A DNA stretch of 64,000 bases from positions 1 to 64,000 of the forward strand of contig DASXVS010000024.1 in the NCBI GenBank assembly GCA_036504095.1, in the 5' to 3' direction. The position numbers and the translations under genes were made by a program. Numbering within the stretch: the stretch's first letter is position 1; the number at the start of each line of letters is the position of its first letter. The stretch is from Armatimonadota bacterium (lineage in GTDB: Bacteria; Armatimonadota; DTGP01; JAKQQT01). This document shows, in pieces, positions 17,972 to 25,437 of this stretch. The notes beneath the pieces are model-generated. The model was not told where the DNA came from, did not search any database, and worked only from the letters and a program-made list of their open reading frames with translations.

Positions 17972-18877
17972 CTAGTCTCCGCGGTGTGAAGAAAGCGCCC
18001 AAGCTACGTCAATTGATGGGAGTCCCTGTGCCTGCAGTTCCCACAGACGAACGAGAGACGCAGGTTCGCTGATAAGATCGTACGATAGGTCTCCCAAACC
18101 GGCGGCAAGCAGATAGTGCATGTCGTCTGAGAGGTCATCGACGGACTTTCCGTGTTGTTGCAACAGGTGCGCGATAGGTTCGCTGATTGCGACGGCTTCA
18201 ATGTAGTTCCGTTGTTTCTCACTCTTGGCGTCCATCTGGCCGAAAAGATCTTCCATTACCTCTCCCCTACCCGAGACCATCGAAATGTCACCGAATCTGT
18301 CTGATTGGCGCACAGTGGTTCGGTACCCCAAGAGGCGAAACGACACACTCTGAGCAACAGGGCGAGCTAGCAAGCCGTAGACAAGCATAGTACCAATGGA
18401 GACCAACCCCTGCAGGATGCCGCAGAGCGTGAAGCAGGAAATGAAATACACGACGCCTATCATGCCCAGCACCGCATCCACACGGCTCTTGGATCGGCCT
18501 CTCAGGAACCCGTTCAGAACGGATAGAAAGACCAGCGCGGCCAAGAACGCTTGCATCAAAACGAAGAGCGGGGTGATCTTTGGTGCCGGCAATCCATAAT
18601 GTTGGACCAGGTAGTGCGCAAGCCACGCGCACAGGCATGTACCCACGACATCGAAAGGGACCATACCAATGGCGTAGCCAATGAACGCAGGGGCTGAGCG
18701 CTCTGGATGTCCAGCCGCGGCTGCCGTGCGGCGAAAATGCGCTTTTTGAGACACCGTGTCAGCAGCGAAAATAGCAAGTCCGGCGATAACAGCGGGTTCA
18801 AGCCAGGAATCCCTAGCGCTCGCCCCAATGGTGACACCCATGGCGAAAACAAGGACCACAATCTGTAGACACCCCAT
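17972..18877 (-). CDS. Multi-pass membrane protein of unknown function (dprA-array cargo)
   Basis: A 301-residue protein. The first 175 residues contain about five hydrophobic helices (for example LQIVVLVFAMGVTIG, PLFVLMQAFLAALVFLSVL). The last 115 residues are soluble, acidic and helical. I do not recognise the family. It is enclosed by dprA-tail copy 2 upstream and copy 3 downstream (29 bp after its stop), which marks it as cargo of the array. GGGGGGTG precedes ATG 18877. Its base composition is visibly less GC-rich than the surrounding core genes, which fits acquisition from elsewhere. Confidence 0.7.
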   Translation of the reverse strand: MGCLQIVVLVFAMGVTIGASARDSWLEPAVIAGLAIFAADTVSQKAHFRRTAAAAGHPERSAPAFIGYAIGMVPFDVVGTCLCAWLAHYLVQHYGLPAPKITPLFVLMQAFLAALVFLSVLNGFLRGRSKSRVDAVLGMIGVVYFISCFTLCGILQGLVSIGTMLVYGLLARPVAQSVSFRLLGYRTTVRQSDRFGDISMVSGRGEVMEDLFGQMDAKSEKQRNYIEAVAISEPIAHLLQQHGKSVDDLSDDMHYLLAAGLGDLSYDLISEPASLVRLWELQAQGLPSIDVAWALSSHRGD

Positions 18878-19004
18878 CCCAACACCCCCCGGAATTGAGC
18901 CATCAACCTAGCGCTCAGTTAGTGCTAGGTTATCACTACACCGGTCTTCATCACCGTACTCACATCCCAATAATGGCTGCTCGCCACGCGTTAGGCATGA
19001 GGAA

Positions 19005-19031
19005 GGCGCAGAACATTTCAGATTCTGCGCC
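19005..19031. repeat. 9-bp hairpin between membrane-protein gene and dprA tail copy 2
   Basis: GGCGCAGAA at 19005-19013 pairs with TTCTGCGCC at 19023-19031. It is followed by TTCTGCGTGCCTCTGCGG, which resembles the right arm of the palindrome at 29445-29605. The rest of the 18878-19060 stretch shows no gene. Confidence 0.5.
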
Positions 19032-19060
19032 GTTCTGCGTGCCTCTGCGGATAATTCTAC

Positions 19061-19243
19061 TCACCCGTACCCTGCCCTTACGTACGCGTTGCCGGGAAGG
19101 CGTTTCACCAGTGTTTTAATCTCCAGCATCATCAGCGCTGAGGACGCGCGGGGGGCGGGCAGGCCGGTTTGGGCGATGAGGTCCTCCATCTGAACCGGCG
19201 CTAGGCTGAGCGTGTTCCTCTGGAGGCACTTATCGTCGGTCAG
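19061..19243 (-). pseudogene. dprA 3' tail, copy 2
   Basis: This 183-base segment aligns without gaps to the last 183 bases of dprA (20802-20984), with about 23 differences. Over the final 43 codons and stop there are nine base differences, eight of them synonymous and one Ser-to-Pro. The reading frame stays open to the same TGA but there is no start. Similarity ends at the stop codon. It begins 17 bases after the stop of the DUF2971 gene. The pattern indicates that the tail came from a working dprA in another lineage. Confidence 0.9.
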
Positions 19244-19260
19244 AGCCAGTCAATGACTAC

Positions 19261-20160
19261 TCATGCGACTTGCCCAATTTCAAGGTCGTATGTGGTCTCG
19301 CTCAATTTGGCCCTCAAGATACGAATGTGGCTCAGGTCACTGTCGATGCGGAGGCTATCGATGATCTCGGCCTGCTTCCCCTGTGTCATTCGCGGACCCA
19401 ATATCACACCCGTAACAGTCGTAGGCGGCAAATCGAACAAGACGACATCCGGGTCGCTTGCAGATGCGCTGCCATCGGTCAGAAACCTTGGAAGACGCCA
19501 TTCCTGCTCGTATTGCCAGACTTCAGGTTTGGTAAAAAGAAGCCTTTTCCAAGTCTGTTGTTCATCTTCCATATGCGGAATTTCGGGCCTGCCTTTCATA
19601 TAATCGACTGGGCGCAAACCATAAAGGGGATTGCCCGTGTCCAGTCCAAACGTGAAAAAAGGATCGGCGGAGTCAAACTCGAATACTATCCCGCGGCCTT
19701 CGTCACCATAGTGGCTCCACATCAGGTTGTCGCTTGGATTTTGGGTTAACGAAAGCACCCCTACGCTAGCACGAATGCTATCGACCATGAGGGGCTTCAA
19801 GTGTGCTTCTTGGGCCTCGGTTGCCGCAACCCACATCGCCTCGAGGCTATCGTCAAGGAACTTCTCAACGGCGGATGGATCATGGGCTAAGCACCAGTCA
19901 AAGAGTTTGACCCTCTCTTCTGCGTCCGCTGGAGATTCCCCGAGCGCCTGAAAGTACGTTCCTAGCTTGGCGGCTCGTTCTGCAGGAGTACCTACCCGCA
20001 TTTCCTCGAAGTCCCTGGTTTGCTTCTCCCGATCGAGTACTGCGAGAACGAGGGCTTTACCTTCCCAATAATCGTTGAGGAATCTCAATTGCGTGAAGCG
20101 GATCTTCCGCGCATGGAGATCGGCGATCCGGTTCGCCTTAGCGTATTTATAGAGAAACAT
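19261..20160 (-). CDS. DUF2971-family protein (dprA-array cargo)
   Basis: A 299-residue soluble protein. MWSHYGDEGRGIVFEF near residue 150 and KPEVWQYEQEWRL near 218 are the two diagnostic blocks of DUF2971. The family is of unknown function and is often found as a variable accessory gene in bacteria. GGAGGT is directly upstream; the second ATG (20160) gives better spacing than the first (20163). It is followed 17 bases later by a truncated dprA tail. A defence role is possible by analogy with other accessory genes, but nothing here proves it. Confidence 0.8.
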   Translation of the reverse strand: MFLYKYAKANRIADLHARKIRFTQLRFLNDYWEGKALVLAVLDREKQTRDFEEMRVGTPAERAAKLGTYFQALGESPADAEERVKLFDWCLAHDPSAVEKFLDDSLEAMWVAATEAQEAHLKPLMVDSIRASVGVLSLTQNPSDNLMWSHYGDEGRGIVFEFDSADPFFTFGLDTGNPLYGLRPVDYMKGRPEIPHMEDEQQTWKRLLFTKPEVWQYEQEWRLPRFLTDGSASASDPDVVLFDLPPTTVTGVILGPRMTQGKQAEIIDSLRIDSDLSHIRILRAKLSETTYDLEIGQVA

Positions 20161-20242
20161 CATACCTCCGGAATCGGAGCGCTCGGGCTATCGTGAACTG
20201 CGTGCTAGCCAAAGCTCTGCCGTCAGGCAGTCCAAGAAGCGC

Positions 20243-20758
20243 CTACCGCGGCGCCCGAAATACGAGCTTTCCACTCCTGTCGAAGAGGAGAATACTGGTC
20301 TCTGTAGCAATTGTGCCAAGCGTCGCCCTGACCGTCCCGTTCGCATCACGGAGGAAGATACCGTTGGCACCGAACTTGGCTCCGCCCTTCGGATCTTCAT
20401 CCAGGAGACCAAGGACGGGGCCTTCCTTGCCTAAGAAGAGGCCGCATCTGGACGCGCCTTTCGCGTCCAGGAAGTTGAGGCTCGGGCCGTCTTTGGTTGT
20501 GTCAAGAAATGCTCTGGTCTGTCCATTTTCGTCCATGAGGCTAAGGCGGGGACCATGCTTGTCTGTGGTAAGCACAGCACTTCTCTTCCCGTTTGCATTG
20601 ATGACTTCAAACCGCCGCGCCCTTACCACGTTCGGCACAGCCGGTTGCGCCGCCACCTTCGCCGTGACCACGGGCACCTGCCAATGTGCCACCGCGAGCG
20701 CCCACAAGCCACTCCCCAAAAAACCCAACAATACCTTCGTTGCCAAGTCAGTCTTCAT
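20243..20758 (-). CDS. Membrane-anchored beta-repeat protein (dprA-array cargo)
   Basis: A 171-residue protein with one N-terminal hydrophobic helix (KVLLGFLGSGLWALAVA) and then five or six repeats of about 20 residues, each with a pattern like LxDxNGxxRAxL followed by DGPxLxxxD. Such repeats are expected to stack as beta-hairpins. I know of related repeat proteins in environmental bacteria but no function. AAGGAG precedes ATG 20758. It starts 43 bases after the dprA stop and heads the first cargo segment of the array. Confidence 0.7.
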   Translation of the reverse strand: MKTDLATKVLLGFLGSGLWALAVAHWQVPVVTAKVAAQPAVPNVVRARRFEVINANGKRSAVLTTDKHGPRLSLMDENGQTRAFLDTTKDGPSLNFLDAKGASRCGLFLGKEGPVLGLLDEDPKGGAKFGANGIFLRDANGTVRATLGTIATETSILLFDRSGKLVFRAPR

Positions 20759-20801
20759 AGCCGTGTCTCCTTGTTGTCGGTCAAGCTTAGCGCATTGCAT
20801 G

Positions 20802-21899
20802 TCACCCGTACCCTGCCCGGACGTACGCGTTGCCCGGCAGGCGCTTCACCAGTGTTTTAATCTCCAGCATCATCAGCGCGGAGGACGCGCGAGGGGCGGA
20901 GAGGCCGGTTTGGGCGATGAGGTCCTCCATCTGGACCGGGGCGAGGCTCAGAGTATTCATCAGCAGAGTCTCGTCGTCGGTCAGGTCCAGCGGAAGTGGC
21001 AGCGTTTCGGCGGGGGCGCTGGGCAGAGCGTGGGTCGGAACGCCGAGTTCGACCAGCACGTCCTCGTAGGTTTCCACCAGCGCGGCGCCGTCCTTGATGA
21101 GCTGATGGCAGCCGGTGTTCTTGCCGTTGGTGATGTCGCCGGGCGTGGCCATAATGCTGCGTCCCTGTTCGGAGGCGAACGTGGCGGTGATGAGCGCGCC
21201 GCTGGCGACCGGCACCTCGATGCACACGATCCCCAGGCTGAGGCCGCTGATGATGCGGTTGCGCGCCGGGAAGCGCCACGCGTCGGGCTGGGCGCCCAAC
21301 GGAGCCTCCGAGATGACGGCGCCGTTCAGGGCGATCTCGTCCGCGAGCGGGCGGTTCTCGCCCGGGTAGATGACGTCGACGCCGCTGCCCAGCACGGCGA
21401 TGGTGCGACCGGCCTTCAGGGCGCCGATATGGGCCTCGGTATCGACGCCACGCGCCAGCCCGCTGACGATTGTGATGCCGCGGTCCGCCAGGTCCTTCGC
21501 GATGCGGGCGGCGACGGCGCGTCCGTAGTGCGTGCAGCGCCGGCTTCCCACGATGCCGACCGCCATGCGATCGTCCGGGCTCAGCTCGCCGCGCACGTAG
21601 AGCATCACCGGCGGGTCGGCGATGGTTTTGAGCGGGGCCGGATAGGCCGGCGAGGTGAAGGGGATGGCGATCGCACCGACGCGGTCGAGGGCCTCGAGTT
21701 CCCTGGAGACGTCGGTCTGGGACTGTGCGGCCAGAAGGCGCTGGCGCGTGTCCGCATGGAGGTCCGCGGCGGCGTTCCTGAGGTCGGAGGGACTGGCATC
21801 GCGTATGGCTTCCGGCGCACCGAAGTCTTCCAGCAGCCGGTGGGCTTTGGACGGCGGTAGTTCCAACCGGTGGAACCATATCCAGGCGGCGATGTCCAC
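20802..21899 (-). CDS. dprA: DNA-processing protein DprA (Smf)
   Basis: A 365-residue cytoplasmic protein that binds incoming single-stranded DNA during natural transformation and loads RecA. Rossmann-fold motifs are clear: VGIVGSRRCTHYGR, TIVSGLARGVDTEAH, IAVLGSGVDVIYPGENR, ARNRIISGLS and the ATPGDITNGKNTGCHQLI block. A C-terminal winged helix (residues 300-365) ends in KRLPGNAYVRAGYG. Start is GTG 21899. A hairpin terminator isolates it from the upstream PEP-CTERM gene. Its 3' end is repeated twice downstream with accessory genes in between, so the 3' end appears to be an insertion site. No other competence gene is in the window. Confidence 0.95.
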   Translation of the reverse strand: MDIAAWIWFHRLELPPSKAHRLLEDFGAPEAIRDASPSDLRNAAADLHADTRQRLLAAQSQTDVSRELEALDRVGAIAIPFTSPAYPAPLKTIADPPVMLYVRGELSPDDRMAVGIVGSRRCTHYGRAVAARIAKDLADRGITIVSGLARGVDTEAHIGALKAGRTIAVLGSGVDVIYPGENRPLADEIALNGAVISEAPLGAQPDAWRFPARNRIISGLSLGIVCIEVPVASGALITATFASEQGRSIMATPGDITNGKNTGCHQLIKDGAALVETYEDVLVELGVPTHALPSAPAETLPLPLDLTDDETLLMNTLSLAPVQMEDLIAQTGLSAPRASSALMMLEIKTLVKRLPGNAYVRAGYG

Positions 21900-21913
21900 G
21901 GAGATGAGTGTAG

Positions 21914-21950
21914 CAAGAGGGCGCTCGTGGAAACCACGAACGCCCTCTTG
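21914..21950 (-). terminator. Hairpin terminator between PEP-CTERM gene and dprA
   Basis: Arms 21914-21930 and 21934-21950 (CAAGAGGGCG and its complement, plus TCGTGG) form a 17-bp stem with one mismatch and a three-base loop. It follows the PEP-CTERM stop at 21967 by 17 bases. Confidence 0.7.
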
Positions 21951-21966
21951 TCTGGGCGTATATTCG

Positions 21967-22824
21967 TCACGCCTTGCGGCGGCGGAGCGTGCCGATGGCC
22001 GGGAGCCCGGCCGAGAGGAGCAGCAAGAGCGACGACGGCTCGGGGATGGTGGGCGTAGTGGCGCCCGTCAGGGAAAAGGCGCCGTTGAACGGGCCCTGAT
22101 GCGTAATGTCCGTGCCGACCCGCAGCCAATCGGGGGCGAGGTTGCCGTTTCGAATCCAGGTCTGGAGGTCCGGGGTGAAGGGCGTTCCCGGCGGCACAAT
22201 GGGCTTCGGCGCCGAGAGCCACATGAACTCACCGTTCGGGTTGTTCACTTGAACCTGGGGGACGAAGAAATAATGGTCAGCTGGGAGATCAACGGGCACG
22301 TCGAAGGACACATCGAAGAGCGTCTCGACGCCAGTCACCGGGCCCTCGCCGCCCGTGAACTCGCCGGGAATGGGGTTGATGCCGTTCAGGACGGAGTTGG
22401 CGGCGGCGAAATTGCCACTGAGGGCCGATGCGTGGAAATGCAGGCCCGCCGTCAGCGCGTCGCGGCTCAGCAAAGCGACGTCCGAGGGCGAGTTGACGCG
22501 TGTGGTCACGCGGCCGTCGGGCGGGTTGTTAGAGTCATTCGGGAACACGCGGTATATCTCCACCCGCACATTGCCGATGTCGGCGGACGTTGCGCCGCCG
22601 GTGATCAGCCCGGTGAATGTGCTGTGCGTCAGTCGAGTCGGCGCCGCGATGATGAAGTCATCCGCCGATTCGATCTCGATTCTGCCGGTTGAGTCAGGAC
22701 GCGAGGCCGTGGCGATCAGACCATCCGGACTCCCGGAATTGAACTGGTAGTCCTGGGCGCCGCTCGGCACGGCCGCCAGGACGGCGCCGGCGGCGAATAT
22801 AACCGCAAGGCGTATTGTTTTCAT
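21967..22824 (-). CDS. PEP-CTERM sorting-domain secreted protein
   Basis: A 285-residue exported protein. The signal peptide is AVIFAAGAVLAAVPSGA. The body is beta-rich with no recognised catalytic motif. The C-terminus PTIPEPSSLLLLLSAGLPAI followed by RRRK is a PEP-CTERM tripartite signal (Pro-Glu-Pro, hydrophobic helix, basic end), processed by exosortase in Gram-negative bacteria that make exopolysaccharide. AAAGGAT precedes ATG 22824, and TATAAT on the minus strand at 22872-22877 is its promoter. No exosortase gene is in the window. Confidence 0.85.
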   Translation of the reverse strand: MKTIRLAVIFAAGAVLAAVPSGAQDYQFNSGSPDGLIATASRPDSTGRIEIESADDFIIAAPTRLTHSTFTGLITGGATSADIGNVRVEIYRVFPNDSNNPPDGRVTTRVNSPSDVALLSRDALTAGLHFHASALSGNFAAANSVLNGINPIPGEFTGGEGPVTGVETLFDVSFDVPVDLPADHYFFVPQVQVNNPNGEFMWLSAPKPIVPPGTPFTPDLQTWIRNGNLAPDWLRVGTDITHQGPFNGAFSLTGATTPTIPEPSSLLLLLSAGLPAIGTLRRRKA

Positions 22825-22871
22825 CAAGATATCCTTTCGGAGTGTGCATACGGCCCAGAGGGATGACACAG

Positions 22872-22877
22872 ATTATA
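22872..22877 (-). promoter_or_regulatory. -10 element (TATAAT) of PEP-CTERM gene
   Basis: A perfect minus-strand TATAAT 48 bases before the start codon. No convincing -35 box is visible at 17 bases. Confidence 0.4.
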
Positions 22878-22933
22878 GCGACCGCCCAACCGCGCGACCA
22901 CAGGCCGTCGCCTACCCACACCGATTGACGCGG

Positions 22934-22942
22934 TGGTATAAT
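22934..22942 (+). promoter_or_regulatory. Extended -10 promoter (TGGTATAAT) of pseudopilin gene
   Basis: TGGTATAAT is a consensus extended -10. It lies 36 bases before the ATG at 22979. A TTGACG only six bases upstream is too close to serve as -35. Confidence 0.55.
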
Positions 22943-22978
22943 GAATCACGCACAGGCGAGCCGTAATCCGGAGGTACC

Positions 22979-23692
22979 ATGATGAAACGAGCATTCACGC
23001 TGATCGAGTTGCTGGTGGTCATCGCCATCATCGCCATTCTGGCGGCCATCCTGTTCCCGGTTTTCGCCAGAGCGCGCGAACGGGCAAAGCTGACAACGTG
23101 CCTCAGCAACTTCAAACAGGTTGGCCTCCAATTCAAGATGTACTCGGACGATAACGACCAGAAATTGCCCTACGCCAAGGATCCGTCCGATTCAACGTAT
23201 TTCGAAGGCAAGTTCGGCAAGCCGGCCATCCCGCTGGTGTGGAACGTGATGAAGCCGTACGGCGGGTCATTTCAACACTGGCGCTGCCCCAGCGACACCG
23301 GGTATTTCAGCGCATACACCATCGCCATTGACGACAACGGCGGAAAGAAGGCCGTGCCACCCCGAAAACCGTGGTACCTGTATCACGGCGGCGGCAGCTA
23401 CTGGTTCAATACGCGACTGGGGGTGCAGCACGGCACCGCCAACGACGCCGGCAAGATCGGCCCGCCCAGTGTGGATTCAATGGGATCCAAAACCACAGCG
23501 ACCGACATTCCGCTCGCGTATGAACTCGGATTCTGGCACACCCCGGACGCGGGCAAGGACGCCGGCACCCTCGCTCTCAAGGGCCGCCCCATCTCCGTGA
23601 TGCTTGATGGTCACGCTCAGCAGTATTCAAGCTACGCGGACTGGCGCACGAACAAATACGGCAAAACCGACCTCATCTGCGGAACCTATTGA
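22979..23692 (+). CDS. Type IV pilin-like (pseudopilin) protein, DUF1559-type
   Basis: A 237-residue protein with the prepilin signature KRAFTLIELLVVIAIIAI: a basic leader, cleavage before Phe, Glu at +5 and a long hydrophobic helix. The body has FARARERAKLTTCLSNFKQ, typical of the DUF1559/H-x9-DG group, and VMLDGHAQQY near the end contains the DG motif. Such proteins are processed by prepilin peptidase and assembled at the cell surface by the type II secretion or pilus machinery; a GspF/PilC protein is encoded at 60166. GGAGGT precedes the double ATG. Confidence 0.9.
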   Translation: MMKRAFTLIELLVVIAIIAILAAILFPVFARARERAKLTTCLSNFKQVGLQFKMYSDDNDQKLPYAKDPSDSTYFEGKFGKPAIPLVWNVMKPYGGSFQHWRCPSDTGYFSAYTIAIDDNGGKKAVPPRKPWYLYHGGGSYWFNTRLGVQHGTANDAGKIGPPSVDSMGSKTTATDIPLAYELGFWHTPDAGKDAGTLALKGRPISVMLDGHAQQYSSYADWRTNKYGKTDLICGTY

Positions 23693-23828
23693 TCCCCGAT
23701 CGGCTGTCCGCCGCCCGGTCCGGCGGCGGACTCTTTGGCAGCCGCCACCCGGAGGTCGGCTTGACCACCTTCCGCGCACGGCGTCAGCATGCCTTTGAAC
23801 CCATTTTACCCCGGAGGAACCCAGAGCC

Positions 23829-24482
23829 ATGCCACTTCCCGATCTTCTGCGCGGCGCGCACCGCATCGTTTGCCTCGGCGACAGCATCACCGAGCAGGGT
23901 GAAGAGCCCGGCGGTTACGTTTCCCTCATCCGAAGCGCCCTGACGGACCGCGGGATCGACGTCGTGAACGCCGGCATCGGCGGGCATCGTTCCAACGAAA
24001 TGCGCGCGCGATTCACGCGTGATGTGCTGCGCCACCGGCCGGACCTGGTGACTATCTCCTGCGGAATCAACGACGTATGGCACGGATTCGACGCGTTTCA
24101 TCCCGATGGCAGCGGTCCTCGGCGTATCGCGCTTCCGGCGTTCCGTCAGAACATACAGGCAATCGTCGAGGCCGCGCAAGGCGATCGCGTGATGCCGGTC
24201 ATCCTCTCCACCACGATCATCGAGGAGGAAGCCAACAGCAAGGGCAACCTCATCCTGCGCGACTACAACGGGGTGCTGGAGCATATCGCCGCGGTGACCG
24301 AAAGCCGCTACATCCCATTGCAGCAGGCCTTTCTGGACGAGATCGCCAACCACCGTCGCGAAACCGGCGAGATCCGGCTTTGGCTCACCACGGACGGCGT
24401 CCACCTCAACGAACGCGGCAACGCACTGGTGGCGAAGCTGGTTCTGGAAGGGCTTGGGGGCGGGAACATAGCCATTTCGTAA
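23829..24482 (+). CDS. SGNH/GDSL hydrolase
   Basis: A 217-residue protein of the SGNH hydrolase fold. Block I is CLGDSITEQG with the nucleophile Ser, block II has GIGGHRS, block III CGINDVW, and block V TDGVHLNERG with the catalytic Asp and His. These enzymes remove acetyl or other acyl esters, often from polysaccharides, which suits the neighbouring hydrolases. No signal peptide is visible, so it probably acts inside the cell. CGGAGGAA stands 10 bases before the ATG. Confidence 0.85.
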   Translation: MPLPDLLRGAHRIVCLGDSITEQGEEPGGYVSLIRSALTDRGIDVVNAGIGGHRSNEMRARFTRDVLRHRPDLVTISCGINDVWHGFDAFHPDGSGPRRIALPAFRQNIQAIVEAAQGDRVMPVILSTTIIEEEANSKGNLILRDYNGVLEHIAAVTESRYIPLQQAFLDEIANHRRETGEIRLWLTTDGVHLNERGNALVAKLVLEGLGGGNIAIS

Positions 24483-24721
24483 GAGTGGCGCCCAGCGCGG
24501 AGAACGCTCTGTCTGCCTGAGCGCAACTCATCGTAAGTCGACCCAAACGGACGTAACAGCCTGCGCTCGGTTGCCCGCCGACTCCACGGATTACTATCGA
24601 TTCAGACTGTGTTTCAAGGAGACCGAACTGACCGACTCCGACGCCCTCGGTATCGCTGGTATCGCTAACGGCGATTGCGCAGAGGATGCCCTCGAAAAGC
24701 GCCGTAACCTGGCGCGGTTGT

Positions 24722-24727
24722 TATATT
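24722..24727 (+). promoter_or_regulatory. Possible -10 (TATATT) before lectin-like gene
   Basis: TATATT stands 30 bases before ATG 24758, and AAGGAGAAACG follows as ribosome-binding site. The 24483-24721 stretch otherwise shows no gene. Confidence 0.3.
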
Positions 24728-24757
24728 CATCACTGACGATCTGGTAAGGAGAAACGA

Positions 24758-25261
24758 ATGTCCCCGAAGCTTTTCATCTCTATCAGCGCTGTTGTAGCGC
24801 TATCGATTGCCGGGTATGCCCAGGCCAGGGCAGCAGAAACCGGTTTCGCGATTCAGAACGTGTTGACCGGTAAGAACCTCCGGCCCTTTGATGCCGGTTC
24901 GAGCGACGGCAACAAGATCGTTCTGTATGATCACAGCAATTGGAAGTGCATGACGTGGAAGTTCGAGAAGGTTTCGGCCGATACCTTCCAACTGAGGAAC
25001 CTCTTCACGGCGAAGACCATTCAGCCGACTTCAACGCCTAAGGCAGGGGTTGCACTAGTACAACAGCCTCTGAAGAAGGGTGCGCCCCAACTGTGGGAGT
25101 TCCTCAAGCAGCCTGGCGGAACGTACCTGATTCGCCTCAAGGGGACCGCGCTGTTCGTCTCGACCTCGTCCGACAAGACCAATTCGGCCATCGTTCTCGA
25201 CACCAGGCGAAAGGACAAGAGCCAGGTGTGGCGAACGATAGAACAGAGCCCCCTAATGTAG
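24758..25261 (+). CDS. Secreted ricin-type beta-trefoil lectin-like protein
   Basis: A 167-residue exported protein: signal peptide ISAVVALSIAGYAQARA, then one beta-trefoil domain. The pattern FAIQNVLTGKNLRPFDAGSS, KCMTWKFEKV and PQLWEFLKQPGGTYLIRL recalls ricin B-lectin repeats (ligand-binding loop, then a W-x-hydrophobic strand), although the exact QxW signature is weak. It likely binds carbohydrate outside the cell. GGAGAA precedes the start. No catalytic domain is attached. Confidence 0.65.
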   Translation: MSPKLFISISAVVALSIAGYAQARAAETGFAIQNVLTGKNLRPFDAGSSDGNKIVLYDHSNWKCMTWKFEKVSADTFQLRNLFTAKTIQPTSTPKAGVALVQQPLKKGAPQLWEFLKQPGGTYLIRLKGTALFVSTSSDKTNSAIVLDTRRKDKSQVWRTIEQSPLM

Positions 25262-25338
25262 GGACCGTGATGGACTTTCCGGCTGTAGATCAGCGTGAGG
25301 CATGCTGAGCGCACCGACGAAGAGCCGGTCCTGAGTTT

Positions 25339-25387
25339 GACCCAAGCGGAGTCGAAGCACAATGGCTTTTTCGACTCCGCTTGGGTC
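25339..25387. terminator. Perfect 18-bp hairpin between convergent genes
   Basis: GACCCAAGCGGAGTCGAA (25339-25356) and its exact complement (25370-25387) flank a 13-base loop. It sits between the plus-strand lectin gene and the minus-strand beta-helix gene and could terminate both. It may also be a copy of a dispersed palindrome. Confidence 0.65.
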
Positions 25388-25437
25388 GTAAACAACGGGC
25401 CAATGATGCATCGGATTCTCGTTTGCTTGTAGCCTTC

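Larger units (their letters stand above)
17831..20984 (-). mobile_element. Array of accessory cassettes each closed by a dprA 3' tail
   Basis: Going downstream from the native dprA tail (20802-20984) the order is: beta-repeat protein, DUF2971 protein, tail copy 2, membrane protein, tail copy 3. The two segments are about 1.74 and 1.23 kb long. All tails end exactly at the stop codon. Copies 2 and 3 resemble each other more than the native gene at three positions and carry mostly synonymous changes. This is the footprint expected from elements that insert at the 3' end of a gene and bring their own gene tail, but no integrase is present. Confidence 0.65.

Noticed and set aside
19261-20160. DUF2971 gene as a proven phage-defence gene
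   Set aside because: The family is often accessory, but nothing in this sequence shows a defence role.
20193-21860. 555-codon plus-strand open frame opposite dprA
   Set aside because: It runs antisense to an unmistakable dprA gene and the cargo gene and has the low-complexity Arg/Gly composition of a GC-rich shadow frame.
22925-22942. TTGACG followed by TATAAT as a full sigma-70 promoter
   Set aside because: Only six bases separate the boxes; the extended -10 alone is retained.
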